Shown: piece by piece, positions 16,256-24,617 of the stretch | How the letters are laid out: every line of letters starts with the position of its first letter | How positions within the stretch are numbered: position 1 is the first letter of the stretch | Assembly: GCF_001685355.1 (NCBI RefSeq) | Contig: NZ_CP016438.1 | Span: 9,610,001 to 9,674,000 of the forward strand | DNA: 64,000 bases | Reading direction: 5' to 3' | Origin: Streptomyces lincolnensis | GTDB lineage: Bacteria; Actinomycetota; Actinomycetes; Streptomycetales; Streptomycetaceae | Position numbers and translations under genes: made by a program | Notes under the pieces: model-generated | Told to the model about the DNA's origin: nothing | Databases searched by the model: none | The model's input: only the letters and a program-made list of their open reading frames with translations

Positions 16256-16831
16256 TCAGACGCCGACGCCGAAGTCGGACGCGATGCCGGCGAGCCCGGA
16301 CGCGTATCCCTGGCCGACGGCCCGGAACTTCCACTCGGTGCCGCTGCGGTAGAGCTCGCCGAAGACCATCGCGGTCTCCGTCGAGGCGTCCTCCGACAGG
16401 TCGTAGCGCGCGAGTTCCTGGTTGTTCGCCTGGTTCACGACGCGGATGAACGCGCCCCGGACCTGGCCGAAGCTCTGGCCGCGGTTGTCGGCGTCGTGGA
16501 TGGAGACGGGGAAGACGATCCGCTCGATCTCGGCGGGTACGGCGGCCAGGTTCACCTTGATCGCCTCGTCGTCGCCCTCGCCCTCACCGGTGAGGTTGTC
16601 GCCGGTGTGCTCGACCGAGCCGTCCGGGCTGGTGAGGTTGTTGTAGAAAACGAAGTGCCGGTCCGAGGCGACCTTGCCGGAGGCGTCGAGCAGCAGCGCG
16701 GAGGCGTCGAGGTCGTAGTCGGTGCCGGTGGTCGTGCGCACGTCCCAGCCCAGCCCGACCAGGACCGCGGTCAGCCCCGGTGCCTCCTTGCTGAGCGAGA
16801 CGTTGCCGCCCTTGGCGAGAGAAACTCCCAC
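16256..16831 (-). CDS. terD: TerD-family tellurium-resistance/calcium-binding protein
   Basis: A full-length 191-residue TerD protein: [20 protein letters not shown] at the start, [20 protein letters not shown], then [20 protein letters not shown] and [14 protein letters not shown], the acidic loops that bind Ca2+ in this family, and [20 protein letters not shown] near the C-terminus. The role is phage, metal or oxidative stress response with an unclear mechanism; Streptomyces carry many paralogues. The ATG is preceded by AGGAGGAAAA. The BlaI-type palindrome at 16897-16912 is only 66 bp upstream and might also affect this gene. Confidence 0.93.
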   Translation of the reverse strand: MGVSLAKGGNVSLSKEAPGLTAVLVGLGWDVRTTTGTDYDLDASALLLDASGKVASDRHFVFYNNLTSPDGSVEHTGDNLTGEGEGDDEAIKVNLAAVPAEIERIVFPVSIHDADNRGQSFGQVRGAFIRVVNQANNQELARYDLSEDASTETAMVFGELYRSGTEWKFRAVGQGYASGLAGIASDFGVGV

Positions 16832-16896
16832 TGTTTTCCTCCTGATTGAGACTGTGCCGGGTGATGGGGACCGTGCCGGGTGGTGCCGATATTGAA

Positions 16897-16912
16897 TCTA
16901 CATCACTGTAGA
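16897..16912. promoter_or_regulatory. BlaI-type operator upstream of blaI
   Basis: TCTACATCACTGTAGA has perfect 6-bp arms (TCTACA/TGTAGA) around a 4-bp centre, containing the TACA-N4-TGTA core characteristic of BlaI/MecI boxes. It lies between terD and blaI, 92 bp before the blaI start. A close copy recurs at 18383-18398 before the CNNM operon. Confidence 0.75.
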
Positions 16913-17004
16913 AGTTGCGGGAGGTGGGATCCGGTCATCCGGGCACCGGATGTCCTTACGATGGACCGCCCGTGACATGCGCGGCAGCGGAAGGGAGACA
17001 GGGC

Positions 17005-17391
17005 GTGGCGGATCACCGGCGTCCCCGGCGACGGGGACAGGGCGAGCTGGAGGTACAGGTCCTTTCGGCCCTGCGGGAGGCGGAGGGCCCCGCGACCGCG
17101 GGCTGGGTGCAGGAACGACTCGGCGGGGACCTCGCCTATACGACCGTCATCACGATCCTGACCCGGCTGCTGGCCAAGGGAGTGGTGACCCGGGAGCGCG
17201 CGGGCCGCTCCTTCGCCTGGACGCCGGTCTCGGACCAGGCCGGTCTCGCGGCGCACAAGATGCGCAGGCTCCTCGACGGCGAGAGCGACCGGGAGGCCGT
17301 ACTGGCCAGCTTCGTCACCTCCCTGGCACCCGACGACGAACGCCTCCTGCGGGAACTGCTGGAGCAGGCCAAGGACGAAGGGGACGACTGA
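17005..17391 (+). CDS. BlaI/MecI-family winged-helix repressor
   Basis: A 128-residue dimeric repressor. GTG 17005 follows AAGGGAG by 7 bp. The wHTH region is GELEVQVLSALREAEGPATA, GWVQERLGGDLAYTTVITIL, TRLLAKGVVTRERAGRSFAW, the Penicillinase_R pattern. The C-terminal half is the dimerisation helix pair with a proteolysis-prone linker (LAAHKMRRLLDGES). It is released by its protease partner in the classic system. It lies 6 bp before the M56 gene. In actinomycetes such pairs control diverse targets; the nearby palindromes point to self-regulation and to the CNNM operon. Confidence 0.93.
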   Translation: MADHRRPRRRGQGELEVQVLSALREAEGPATAGWVQERLGGDLAYTTVITILTRLLAKGVVTRERAGRSFAWTPVSDQAGLAAHKMRRLLDGESDREAVLASFVTSLAPDDERLLRELLEQAKDEGDD

Positions 17392-17397
17392 GACCTC

Positions 17398-18339
17398 ATG
17401 GGGGTGTTCGTCTTTCTGCCGCTGGTCCTGCCGCTGACGGCATGGCCCGTGGCGCGACTGGCCGAGCAGCATCTGCATCCGCGCGTCGCCACCCGGCTGG
17501 TGACCGCCGTCGCCGGCGTGATGGCCCTGTGCAGCACCGTGTGCCTGGGGCTGCTGATGGTGGTCGGAACCGCGCAACTGCCCGGAAACCCACTGCCGGA
17601 CGGCTGGTCCGACCCCGAGGTGCGCGAGGCCGTGCCCTACGACGAGGTGGCCGGCAAGGCGGCCATCCCGGCACTGCTGGCCGTCGCCGTGATGTGTGTA
17701 CGCACCCTGTGGCGGCACACCCGCGTCCGCCGCCGCGCCCACCGGGCCCTGGCCGGACTGCCCGGTACGCAGGTCGCCGTGCTGCCCGACGCCGTGCCGT
17801 ACGTGTACGCCCTGCCCGGCGGTGTCAGGTCGCGGGACCGGATCGTGGTGACCACGGCACTGCTCGCAGGTCTCCGCCCCGCCGAACGCCGGGCCCTGTT
17901 CGCCCACGAGCGCGCCCACCTGGCGGCCCGTCACCACCGCTTCCTGCTCGTGGCGCAGCTGGCCGCGCGCGCCAACCCGTTCCTGCGGCCCCTGGCCACG
18001 GCGGTGTCGTACACCACCGAGCGGTGGGCGGACGAGGAGGCGGCCCGTGCCCTCGGTGACCGCAGGGTCGTGGCCCGCGCGGTCGGCAGGGCGGCGCTGG
18101 CCGCCCGCGCCACCCCGGTTCCCACGCTCGCGGGGTTCGCCGCACCCGGACCGGTCCCGCGCCGGGTGGCCGCCCTGCTCGGCCCCGCTCCCGCCCCCGC
18201 GCGCAGCTGGCCGCCCGGGTTCACCGCGGTCGGGGTGGCCGCGTGGGCGGCGGCCGCCGGGACCGCCGTCTCCGCCATGTCCTCGGCGAACTCCGCGGTG
18301 ACGATGGTGCTCATCCTGCACGCGGCGACACCGCTGTAG
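17398..18339 (+). CDS. M56-family membrane metalloprotease (BlaR1-like, no sensor domain)
   Basis: A 313-residue integral membrane protease with three to four transmembrane segments. The zinc site is H170-E-R-A-H174 (LFAHERAHLAARHH) with a downstream Glu in SYTTERWADEEA. The protein ends shortly after a final hydrophobic segment, so it lacks the penicillin-binding sensor domain of staphylococcal BlaR1, as is normal for actinobacterial M56 partners. It presumably cleaves the BlaI-like repressor encoded 6 bp upstream on an unknown membrane or metal signal. The signal and cleavage site are not visible. Confidence 0.9.
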   Translation: MGVFVFLPLVLPLTAWPVARLAEQHLHPRVATRLVTAVAGVMALCSTVCLGLLMVVGTAQLPGNPLPDGWSDPEVREAVPYDEVAGKAAIPALLAVAVMCVRTLWRHTRVRRRAHRALAGLPGTQVAVLPDAVPYVYALPGGVRSRDRIVVTTALLAGLRPAERRALFAHERAHLAARHHRFLLVAQLAARANPFLRPLATAVSYTTERWADEEAARALGDRRVVARAVGRAALAARATPVPTLAGFAAPGPVPRRVAALLGPAPAPARSWPPGFTAVGVAAWAAAAGTAVSAMSSANSAVTMVLILHAATPL

Positions 18340-18382
18340 GGCGTCCGTCCGGCCAGGAACAAGCGGGGGTCCCGAGCCGTTC

Positions 18383-18398
18383 TCTACAAGCGAGTAGA
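18383..18398. promoter_or_regulatory. BlaI-type operator before the CNNM operon
   Basis: TCTACAAGCGAGTAGA matches the blaI-proximal palindrome in 5 of 6 bases of the right arm and all 6 of the left arm. It ends 20 bp before a TACTAT element and would cover the -35 region, the right place for a repressor. Confidence 0.65.
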
Positions 18399-18418
18399 AA
18401 CACGCTTTGCATATCCTT

Positions 18419-18424
18419 TACTAT
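18419..18424 (+). promoter_or_regulatory. Putative -10 element of the CNNM operon
   Basis: TACTAT in the AT-rich stretch TTTGCATATCCTTTACTATC, a clear local departure from the surrounding GC content. It stands 55 bp before the first candidate start codon and 20 bp after the BlaI-type box. The -35 is not evident and may overlap the operator. Confidence 0.45.
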
Positions 18425-18478
18425 CGGGTGAAGGATCGCCACAGACCGACCGAACGACGAAGGAGCCAGAGTCCCGCA

Positions 18479-18556
18479 ATGGGTGAGCCTCCCAGTACCG
18501 GCTGCGCCGCACTCCGACCACCGACGGCCGACAGCGGATCGGGGGTGGCGCGGTGA
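18479..18556 (+). CDS. Possible 25-residue leader peptide overlapping the first CNNM start
   Basis: ATG 18479 opens a 25-codon frame (MGEPPSTGCAALRPPTADSG then SGVAR) whose TGA overlaps the GTG of the first CNNM gene by GTGA. AAGGAG lies upstream, although its 13-bp spacing is long. It could couple translation or serve as a leader; it could also be chance. It does not resemble any protein I know. Confidence 0.35.
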   Translation: MGEPPSTGCAALRPPTADSGSGVAR

Positions 18557-19902
18557 CCGAGGTCCTGCTGCTCCTCCTGGCCGTCCTGCTGACCCTGGCC
18601 TGCGCGGTCTTCGTCGCGGCCGAGTTCTCCCTGACCACCGTCGAGCGCGCCGAACTGGAGCGCGCGGCCGAGGCGGGTGAGCGCGGCGCCGAGGGCGCGC
18701 TGAAGGCCGTACGACGGCTGACCGTGCAGCTCTCCGGCGCGCAGCTCGGCATCACCGTCACCTCGCTGGTGATCGGCATGCTCGCCGAGCCGTCCCTGGC
18801 CGCCCTGCTGAGCGGCCCGCTGCGGGCCCTCGGCCTGGGCGGCGCCGCCTCGTCGGTGGCGACCGTGCTGGGCGTGGTCCTCTCCACGATCGTGCTGATG
18901 GTGGTGGGCGAACTGGTGCCGAAGAACTGGGCGATCTCCCGCCCGCTGGCCGTCGCCAAGGTGGTCGCCGGCCCGCAGCGCGGTTTCACCGCGGCCTTCG
19001 GCCCGTTCATCCGGCATCTGAACAACACCGCGAACCGGTTCGTGCGCCGCCTCGGCCTGGAGCCCGCCGAGGAACTGGCCTCCGCCCGCGCCCCCGAGGA
19101 ACTGGTCGCGCTGGCCCGGCACTCGGCCGCCGAGGGCGCCCTGGAGGCAGACTCCGCCGAACTGTTCGTCCGCACCCTGCACCTGGGCGACCTGACCGCC
19201 GAGAACGTCATGACGCCACGGGTCGACGTCAAGGCCCTGGAGGCGCACGCCACCGCCGCCGACGCCGCCAACCTCACCCACGCCACCGGCCTGTCCCGCT
19301 TCCCGGTCTACCGCGACAGCCTGGACGAGGTCGTCGGAACCGTCCACATCCGCGACGTCCTCGCCCTGCCGCCGCACGAGCGCGCCACCACACCGGTGAC
19401 CGACCTGGCCGGCCCGCCCCTGCTGGTGCCCGACAGCCTCCCCGCCGACCGGCTGTTGGAACGGCTCAGGAGCGCGCGCACCATGGCCGTCGTCATCGAC
19501 GAGTACGGCGGTACGGCGGGCCTGGTGACCATGGAGGACATCGTCGAGGAGGTCGTCGGCGAGGTCCGCGACGAGCACGACCCCGTCGAGGTGCCCGACC
19601 TGCTGCCCGCCCAGGCGGGTGCGGACGGCCGCGCGGTCTGGGAGGCCGAGGGATCCGTCCGCCTCGACCAGCTGAGCGGTATAGGACTGGCGGCGCCCGA
19701 CGGGCCGTACGAGACCGTGGCCGGTCTGATCGCCACCCGGCTCGCCCGTATCCCCGCCAAGGGCGACACCCTGGACCTGGACGACGGCTGGCGGCTGCAC
19801 GTTCTCGACGTCGAGCACCACCGCGCCGACCGCGTCCGCATCACCGCACCGGACCGGGCCCACGCCCCGGTGCCCGCCCAGGCGGGGGAGGAGTCCCGAT
19901 GA
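18553..19902 (+). CDS. CNNM/CBS/CorC_HlyC membrane protein (hemolysin C family), copy 1
   Basis: A 449-residue protein. Residues ~1-190 are the CNNM (DUF21) transmembrane domain, with VFVAAEFSLTTVERAELERA and QLSGAQLGITVTSLVIGMLA. A CBS pair follows (NVMTPRVDVKALEAH; GLSRFPVYRDSLDEVVGTVH; MAVVIDEYGGTAGLVTMEDI). Residues ~350-430 form the CorC_HlyC domain (GSVRLDQLSGIGL, YETVAGLIATRLARIP). Family members export or regulate Mg2+/Co2+ or other divalent cations; the haemolysin label is historical. It is the first of four tandem genes, follows GGGGGTGG, and overlaps the next gene by ATGA. Confidence 0.92.
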   Translation: MTEVLLLLLAVLLTLACAVFVAAEFSLTTVERAELERAAEAGERGAEGALKAVRRLTVQLSGAQLGITVTSLVIGMLAEPSLAALLSGPLRALGLGGAASSVATVLGVVLSTIVLMVVGELVPKNWAISRPLAVAKVVAGPQRGFTAAFGPFIRHLNNTANRFVRRLGLEPAEELASARAPEELVALARHSAAEGALEADSAELFVRTLHLGDLTAENVMTPRVDVKALEAHATAADAANLTHATGLSRFPVYRDSLDEVVGTVHIRDVLALPPHERATTPVTDLAGPPLLVPDSLPADRLLERLRSARTMAVVIDEYGGTAGLVTMEDIVEEVVGEVRDEHDPVEVPDLLPAQAGADGRAVWEAEGSVRLDQLSGIGLAAPDGPYETVAGLIATRLARIPAKGDTLDLDDGWRLHVLDVEHHRADRVRITAPDRAHAPVPAQAGEESR

Positions 19903-20921
19903 CCACGCTGCAACTCGCCATCGGCGCCCTGACCCTGCTGACCAACGCGTTCTTCGTGGGCGGCGAGTTCGCCCTGATCTCCGTCCGCCGCAGCCAGATC
20001 GAACCGCGCGCCAAGGAGGGCGACACCCGGGCCCGGATGACCCTGTGGGGCCTGGAGCACCTCTCGGCGATGATGGCCACCGCCCAACTCGGCATCACCG
20101 TCTCCTCGTTGGTTCTGGGCGCCGTCGCCGAGCCGGCCATCGCGCACCTGCTGGAGCCCGCCTTCGAGGCGGCCCACGTCCCGCACGGCCTGGTGCACCC
20201 GATCGCGTTCGTCATCGCGCTCACCGTGGCGACGTATCTGCACATGCTGATCGGCGAGATGGTCCCCAAGAACATCGCCCTGGCCGCACCGGTCCCGACC
20301 GCGCTGCTGCTCGGCCCGCCCCTGGTGGCCCTCACCCGCGCCCTGCGGCCCGTCGTGTTCGGCATCAACGCCTTCGCGAACGCCCTGCTGAGGCTGCTGC
20401 GCGTCGAGCCGAAGGACGAGGTGGAGTCGGTCTTCACCGACGACCAGCTGGCCCGCATGGTCGTCGACTCCAGCCAGGCCGGCCTGCTGTCGCCCGCCGA
20501 CGGCGAGCGGCTGCGCGACGCGCTGGAGCTCGGCACCCGCCCGGTGGGCGAGATCCTCGTCCCCGCCAGGACCATGCGCACCGTCGGCCACACCGTCACC
20601 CCGGCCGAACTGGAGCGGACGGCCGCCGAGGCCGGCTACTCCCGCTTCCCGGTCACCGGTCCGCACGGCACCCTGCTGGGGTATCTGCACATCAAGGACA
20701 CCCTCGGCGTCGCGGACCGCGACCGGCCGTTCCCGCGCGAGGCGCTGCACCCGGTCACCCGGGTGCGCATCGACACCCCGCTGGACGACACGCTCACCGC
20801 CCTGCGCGCGGGCGGCAGCCACCTGGCCGCCGTCACCGGCCAGACGGGCTCGGTCCTCGGCTTCGTGACCATGGAGGACGTCCTGTCCGAACTGGTCGGA
20901 CCGGCCCCCGCTCAGGCCTGA
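19899..20921 (+). CDS. CNNM/CBS membrane protein without CorC domain, copy 2
   Basis: A 340-residue shorter paralogue. The CNNM domain is intact: FFVGGEFALISVRRSQIEPR, ATAQLGITVSSLVLGAVAEP, LHMLIGEMVPKNIALAAPVP. The CBS pair (GEILVPARTMRTVGHTVTPA; GYSRFPVTGPHGTLLGYLHI; AAVTGQTGSVLGFVTMEDV) follows, and the protein stops right after it. It therefore lacks the C-terminal CorC_HlyC module of copies 1 and 3. The start is coupled to copy 1 by a 4-bp overlap, suggesting a long/short heteromer. The 115 bp to copy 3 hold no obvious terminator. Confidence 0.92.
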   Translation: MTTLQLAIGALTLLTNAFFVGGEFALISVRRSQIEPRAKEGDTRARMTLWGLEHLSAMMATAQLGITVSSLVLGAVAEPAIAHLLEPAFEAAHVPHGLVHPIAFVIALTVATYLHMLIGEMVPKNIALAAPVPTALLLGPPLVALTRALRPVVFGINAFANALLRLLRVEPKDEVESVFTDDQLARMVVDSSQAGLLSPADGERLRDALELGTRPVGEILVPARTMRTVGHTVTPAELERTAAEAGYSRFPVTGPHGTLLGYLHIKDTLGVADRDRPFPREALHPVTRVRIDTPLDDTLTALRAGGSHLAAVTGQTGSVLGFVTMEDVLSELVGPAPAQA

Positions 20922-21036
20922 CCGTCCCGGAAGGCGGCCCGGACAGGCCGCGAAACGCCACTCCCGCCACAATCGTTCACACGCAGCACGTCAACCGAAG
21001 GAGCACGCCCGTGTCCGCCCGTCCGACGGACCGCCG

Positions 21037-22422
21037 ATGAGCACCGCGAACGCCGTACTCGGCCTGCTGGCCGTGTTCGTGCTCACCGCGGGCACCGGCT
21101 ACTTCGTCGCCCAGGAGTTCGCCTACGTCTCCGCCGACCGCCTCGCCCTCGCCCGTGAGGCCGAGGCGGGCGACAAGAGGGCCGCCCGGGCCCTGAAGGT
21201 GCTGGAGCGGCTGTCCTTCATGCTCTCCGGCGCTCAGCTGGGCATCACCGTGACCGGGCTGGTCGTCGGCTTCATCGCCGAGCCGTCCGTGTCCGCGCTG
21301 ATCGAGCCCGTGCTGACCGGCGTCGGCGTCCCCGAGGGTGCGGTCGGTGGCATCTCGGTCGTGCTCGCCTTCGTCCTGGCGACCGTAGTTCAGATGGTGC
21401 TGGGGGAGCTGGCCCCGAAGAACCTCGCCATCGCCGTGCCGGAACGGCTGGCGAAGTCGCTGGCCGCGTCCACGCTCGCGTATCTCAAGGTCGTGGGACC
21501 GCTCGTGCGGATCTTCGACAGCGCGGCCAACCGGCTGCTGCGCCGGATCGGCATCGAGCCCGTCGAGGAACTGCACCACGGCGCCACCCTGGAGGAGCTC
21601 GGCCATCTCATCGGCGAGTCCCACGAGCGGGGCGAGCTGCCCAAGGACACCGCCGATCTCCTCGACCACGCCCTGGAGTTCTCCGAGCGCACCCTGGACG
21701 AGGTGATGGTCCCGCGGGTCGACGCCGTCTTCGTCCGCAAGGACGCCACCGCCGCCGACGCCGTCGAGCTGATCGCCAAGCACGGCCACTCCACCTACCC
21801 CGTCCTCGGCGACCACCCGGACGACGTCCCGGGCGTCCTCGGGGTGCGCGAGCTGACGTGCCTGCCCGCCGCGAGCCTCGCCGCCACCACCGCGGGCGCG
21901 CTGGCCCGCCGCCCGCTGCTGCTGCCCGACACCCTCCCGCTGCCGGAGGCGGTCGAGCAGATGCGCGAACGGGACGACGAGTTCGCGGTCGTCCTCGACG
22001 AGCACGGCGGCGTCGCCGGCATCGTCACCTACGAGGACATCGCCGAGGAACTGGTCGGAGACATCGCCGACGAGACCGACACCGTCATCGAGATCGCCGT
22101 ACCGGACGGAGCGGGCTGGCTGGTCGACGCCGGCCGCCGCCTGGACGAGGTCGCCGAGGCCACCGGCATCGCCCTGCCCGAGGACGAGGACTACGACACC
22201 GTGGCCGGCCTGATCGTGGACCGCCTGGGACGCTTCCCGGCCATCGGGGACCGGCTCACCGTGGAGCTGCCCGAGGGCGGCCACGCGGTCATCGACGTCC
22301 TCACCCTGGACCGGCACGTACCCGAGCGCGTCCGGCTCCGACGCGCGACCGATGAAACGGACGAGCAGGCGGCCGAGAAGACGACCGAGAAGACGACCGA
22401 GAAGACTGAGGAGCAGGCATGA
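21037..22422 (+). CDS. CNNM/CBS/CorC_HlyC membrane protein, copy 3
   Basis: A 461-residue long-type paralogue: CNNM (GYFVAQEFAYVSADRLALAR, MLSGAQLGITVTGLVVGFIA, MVLGELAPKNLAIAVPERLA), CBS pair (EVMVPRVDAVFVRKDATAAD; GHSTYPVLGDHPDDVPGVLG; FAVVLDEHGGVAGIVTYEDI) and CorC_HlyC (GWLVDAGRRLDEVAEATGIA, YDTVAGLIVDRLGRFPAIGD). The extreme C-terminus is a charged repeat, KTTEKTTEKTEE, from a 12-bp DNA repeat at about 22374-22406. It pairs with copy 4 by an ATGA overlap, repeating the long/short arrangement of copies 1 and 2. Confidence 0.92.
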   Translation: MSTANAVLGLLAVFVLTAGTGYFVAQEFAYVSADRLALAREAEAGDKRAARALKVLERLSFMLSGAQLGITVTGLVVGFIAEPSVSALIEPVLTGVGVPEGAVGGISVVLAFVLATVVQMVLGELAPKNLAIAVPERLAKSLAASTLAYLKVVGPLVRIFDSAANRLLRRIGIEPVEELHHGATLEELGHLIGESHERGELPKDTADLLDHALEFSERTLDEVMVPRVDAVFVRKDATAADAVELIAKHGHSTYPVLGDHPDDVPGVLGVRELTCLPAASLAATTAGALARRPLLLPDTLPLPEAVEQMRERDDEFAVVLDEHGGVAGIVTYEDIAEELVGDIADETDTVIEIAVPDGAGWLVDAGRRLDEVAEATGIALPEDEDYDTVAGLIVDRLGRFPAIGDRLTVELPEGGHAVIDVLTLDRHVPERVRLRRATDETDEQAAEKTTEKTTEKTEEQA

Positions 22423-23438
22423 GCTTCCCCATGGCACTCTTCGTCACCGTCCTGCTGCTCATCGGCAGCGGCTTCTTCGTCGCCGCCGAGTTCGCGCTGG
22501 TCGCCGCCAAACGGCACCGCATGGAGAAGGCCGTCGCACAGGGACAGCGCGGCGCGAGGGCCGCCCTGGCCGGGATGCGTGAGCTGTCGCTGATGCTCGC
22601 CGGCGCCCAACTCGGCATCACCGTGTGCACGCTGGGCCTCGGCTCGGTGTCCAAGCCCGCCATCTCGCACGAACTCGACCCGCTGCTGCACCGGTTGGGA
22701 CTGCCCGGCGCGCTCAGCTACGGCGTCGCGTTCGCCGTGGCGATGATCGTGGTCGTGTTCCTGCACATGGTGGTCGGCGAGATGGCCCCCAAGTCCTGGG
22801 CCATCGCCCACCCAGAGCGCTCCGCGATGCTGCTCTCCCCGCCCTTCCGGGCCGTCGTGAAGGCCGTACGCCCGCTGATCGGAGTGCTGAACCGGATCAG
22901 CAACGCCCTGGTACGGCTGTGCCGGGTCACCCCGCGCGACGAACTGGCCTCGGTCCACAACCGCGAGCAACTCACCCACCTGGTGGAGGAGTCGCAGCGG
23001 CTCGGCCTGATCAGCGAGGCCGACTCGGAGCTGCTGACCCGCTCGCTGACCGAGCCGGAGACGCCGGTGCGCGATCTGGCGGTCCCGGCCGCCGACATCA
23101 CCGCGGTGACCGGCGGCGCGAGCACCGACGACGTCCTGCGCGCCGCCGCCGAGCACGACCGCACCCGTCTGCTGGTCCGCGAGGAGGACCGGATCATCGG
23201 CTCGATCCACGCCCGGGACGCCCTGGTCGCCCGCGCCCAGGGGCGGGCCGCCCACGCCCGTGAACTGGCCCGCCCGGTGCCCGAAGTCGGCGAGGACACC
23301 ACGGTCGCGGACGCGATCGACCTGCTGCGCAGGCGCCGCGCCTCGCTCGCGGTCGTCCGCGACGACTCCGGCCGCCTCACCGGCATGGTGACCCTGGACG
23401 ACCTCCTGGCCCGCTACCTGCGACCGCAGGCGGGCTGA
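22419..23438 (+). CDS. CNNM/CBS membrane protein without CorC domain, copy 4
   Basis: A 339-residue short paralogue: CNNM (SGFFVAAEFALVAAKRHRME, LMLAGAQLGITVCTLGLGSV, LHMVVGEMAPKSWAIAHPER) and CBS pair (VRDLAVPAADITAVTGGAST; HDRTRLLVREEDRIIGSIHA; LAVVRDDSGRLTGMVTLDDL), ending there. It is the last gene of the operon; a convergent acyltransferase gene ends 15 bp on. It is about as long as copy 2 and occupies the equivalent place in the second gene pair, which suggests duplication of a two-gene unit. Confidence 0.92.
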   Translation: MSFPMALFVTVLLLIGSGFFVAAEFALVAAKRHRMEKAVAQGQRGARAALAGMRELSLMLAGAQLGITVCTLGLGSVSKPAISHELDPLLHRLGLPGALSYGVAFAVAMIVVVFLHMVVGEMAPKSWAIAHPERSAMLLSPPFRAVVKAVRPLIGVLNRISNALVRLCRVTPRDELASVHNREQLTHLVEESQRLGLISEADSELLTRSLTEPETPVRDLAVPAADITAVTGGASTDDVLRAAAEHDRTRLLVREEDRIIGSIHARDALVARAQGRAAHARELARPVPEVGEDTTVADAIDLLRRRRASLAVVRDDSGRLTGMVTLDDLLARYLRPQAG

Positions 23439-23453
23439 TGCGCCGGTCCCTGC

Positions 23454-24617
23454 CTACCGCGGGTGGGACCGGCGCGGACCGGGCATCGCGTCCAACTCCT
23501 TCGGGCCGGGCGCGGGCCCGGTGCCACGGGGCGGCTCGGCGGCCGGCTCCCGTCGGAACGCCCAGCTGGTGTCCGGCTCCACCGCGAAGCAGAACAGGCG
23601 CCTCACCGGTGGTGTGCACAGCAGGGCCCCGACCGCGGCGGCGACCAGGGTGACGACGATCTCGCCCAGCGGCTGACGGATCCACACGGGGTCGTACCAG
23701 CCCCAGAACTTCGCGCCCTGCGCGAGGAAGCCGTGCAGCAGATAGGCGTACAGCGTGCCCGCGCCCAGCACGGTGAACCACAGGGGCCGACGGGGCACCC
23801 AGGCGAGGAAGCAGACGACCAGGAGCAGCGAGCAGCCGTAGAGGACCACGGTCATCACGGGCCCGTACCAGAAGGGTGCCCCGAGTTCCCCCGCCGTGTC
23901 CCGGTCGAAGAACCAGGCGCCGCTCGTCCGCGGAGCCGCCCAGTACGCCACGGCCAGCGCCACCACGAACACGGGTGCCGCAAGGGCGCGCACCGTCCGG
24001 TGGCGCACCAGCCGGAAGTGTTCCGGCCGCAGGCACAGCCCCAGCACGAAGAACGGCAGGAACTGCAGGGCCCGCTGGAGTGCGAGGTCGTTGCCGATCT
24101 CCGGCGAGATCGTCGCCGGCACCCCGATGGCCAGCGCGAGCGGCACGGGCCACCGCACGAGCCGCCACAGCGGGGTGGTCAGCCGCCAGATGAACAGCGC
24201 CGCCAGGAACCAGGTCAGATACAGCGGGTTCAGCAGGGTGATCGGGCGGTCCGGCACCTGGTCGGTCCACCGGGTGAAGAGCGTGTACGCGGTCTCGAAG
24301 ATGACATAGGGCACGGCCACCCCGGTGACCAGGCGCTCCACCCGCCGCGCGCTCCAGTCGAAACCGCGCGAGAAGTAGCCGGAGACGATGATGAACGCGG
24401 GCATGTGGAACGCGTAGACCACCATGTAGGCCGCCGTGACGGCCCGGCTCCCGCCCCGCAGCGGCTCCCACGCGTGCGCCACCACCACGAGCACGATCGC
24501 CAGGTACTTGGCGTTGTCGAAGAAGGCGTCACGCTGCGCCGCCGCCTGCGGACGGGACGAGCCCGTGATCGTCGCTGCCGTGCGGCCGGGCGCCGCCGTC
24601 CGTGTGGTGTCGCTCAT
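23454..24617 (-). CDS. Membrane acyltransferase (acyltransferase 3/OafA-like)
   Basis: A 387-residue polytopic protein with ~10 hydrophobic helices. It starts (after a Ser/Thr/Ala-rich tail) with RDAFFDNAKYLAIVLVVVAH and continues AFHMPAFIIVSGYFSRGFDW, the signature of the acyltransferase_3 family that O-acylates extracellular glycans or lipids. The catalytic-type His is in VVVAHAW (about residue 47). ATG 24617 is the family-consistent start, behind a GGGGGCGGGATG context. The C-terminus is Pro/Gly-rich. Its substrate is unknown. The 152 bp between it and the broken GH1 gene contain no gene. Confidence 0.85.
   Translation of the reverse strand: MSDTTRTAAPGRTAATITGSSRPQAAAQRDAFFDNAKYLAIVLVVVAHAWEPLRGGSRAVTAAYMVVYAFHMPAFIIVSGYFSRGFDWSARRVERLVTGVAVPYVIFETAYTLFTRWTDQVPDRPITLLNPLYLTWFLAALFIWRLTTPLWRLVRWPVPLALAIGVPATISPEIGNDLALQRALQFLPFFVLGLCLRPEHFRLVRHRTVRALAAPVFVVALAVAYWAAPRTSGAWFFDRDTAGELGAPFWYGPVMTVVLYGCSLLLVVCFLAWVPRRPLWFTVLGAGTLYAYLLHGFLAQGAKFWGWYDPVWIRQPLGEIVVTLVAAAVGALLCTPPVRRLFCFAVEPDTSWAFRREPAAEPPRGTGPAPGPKELDAMPGPRRSHPR

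Noticed and set aside
16903..18321. A 472-codon minus-strand frame opposite blaI and the M56 gene
   Set aside because: It has biased composition without domains, while the plus-strand proteins show clear HTH and HExxH motifs.
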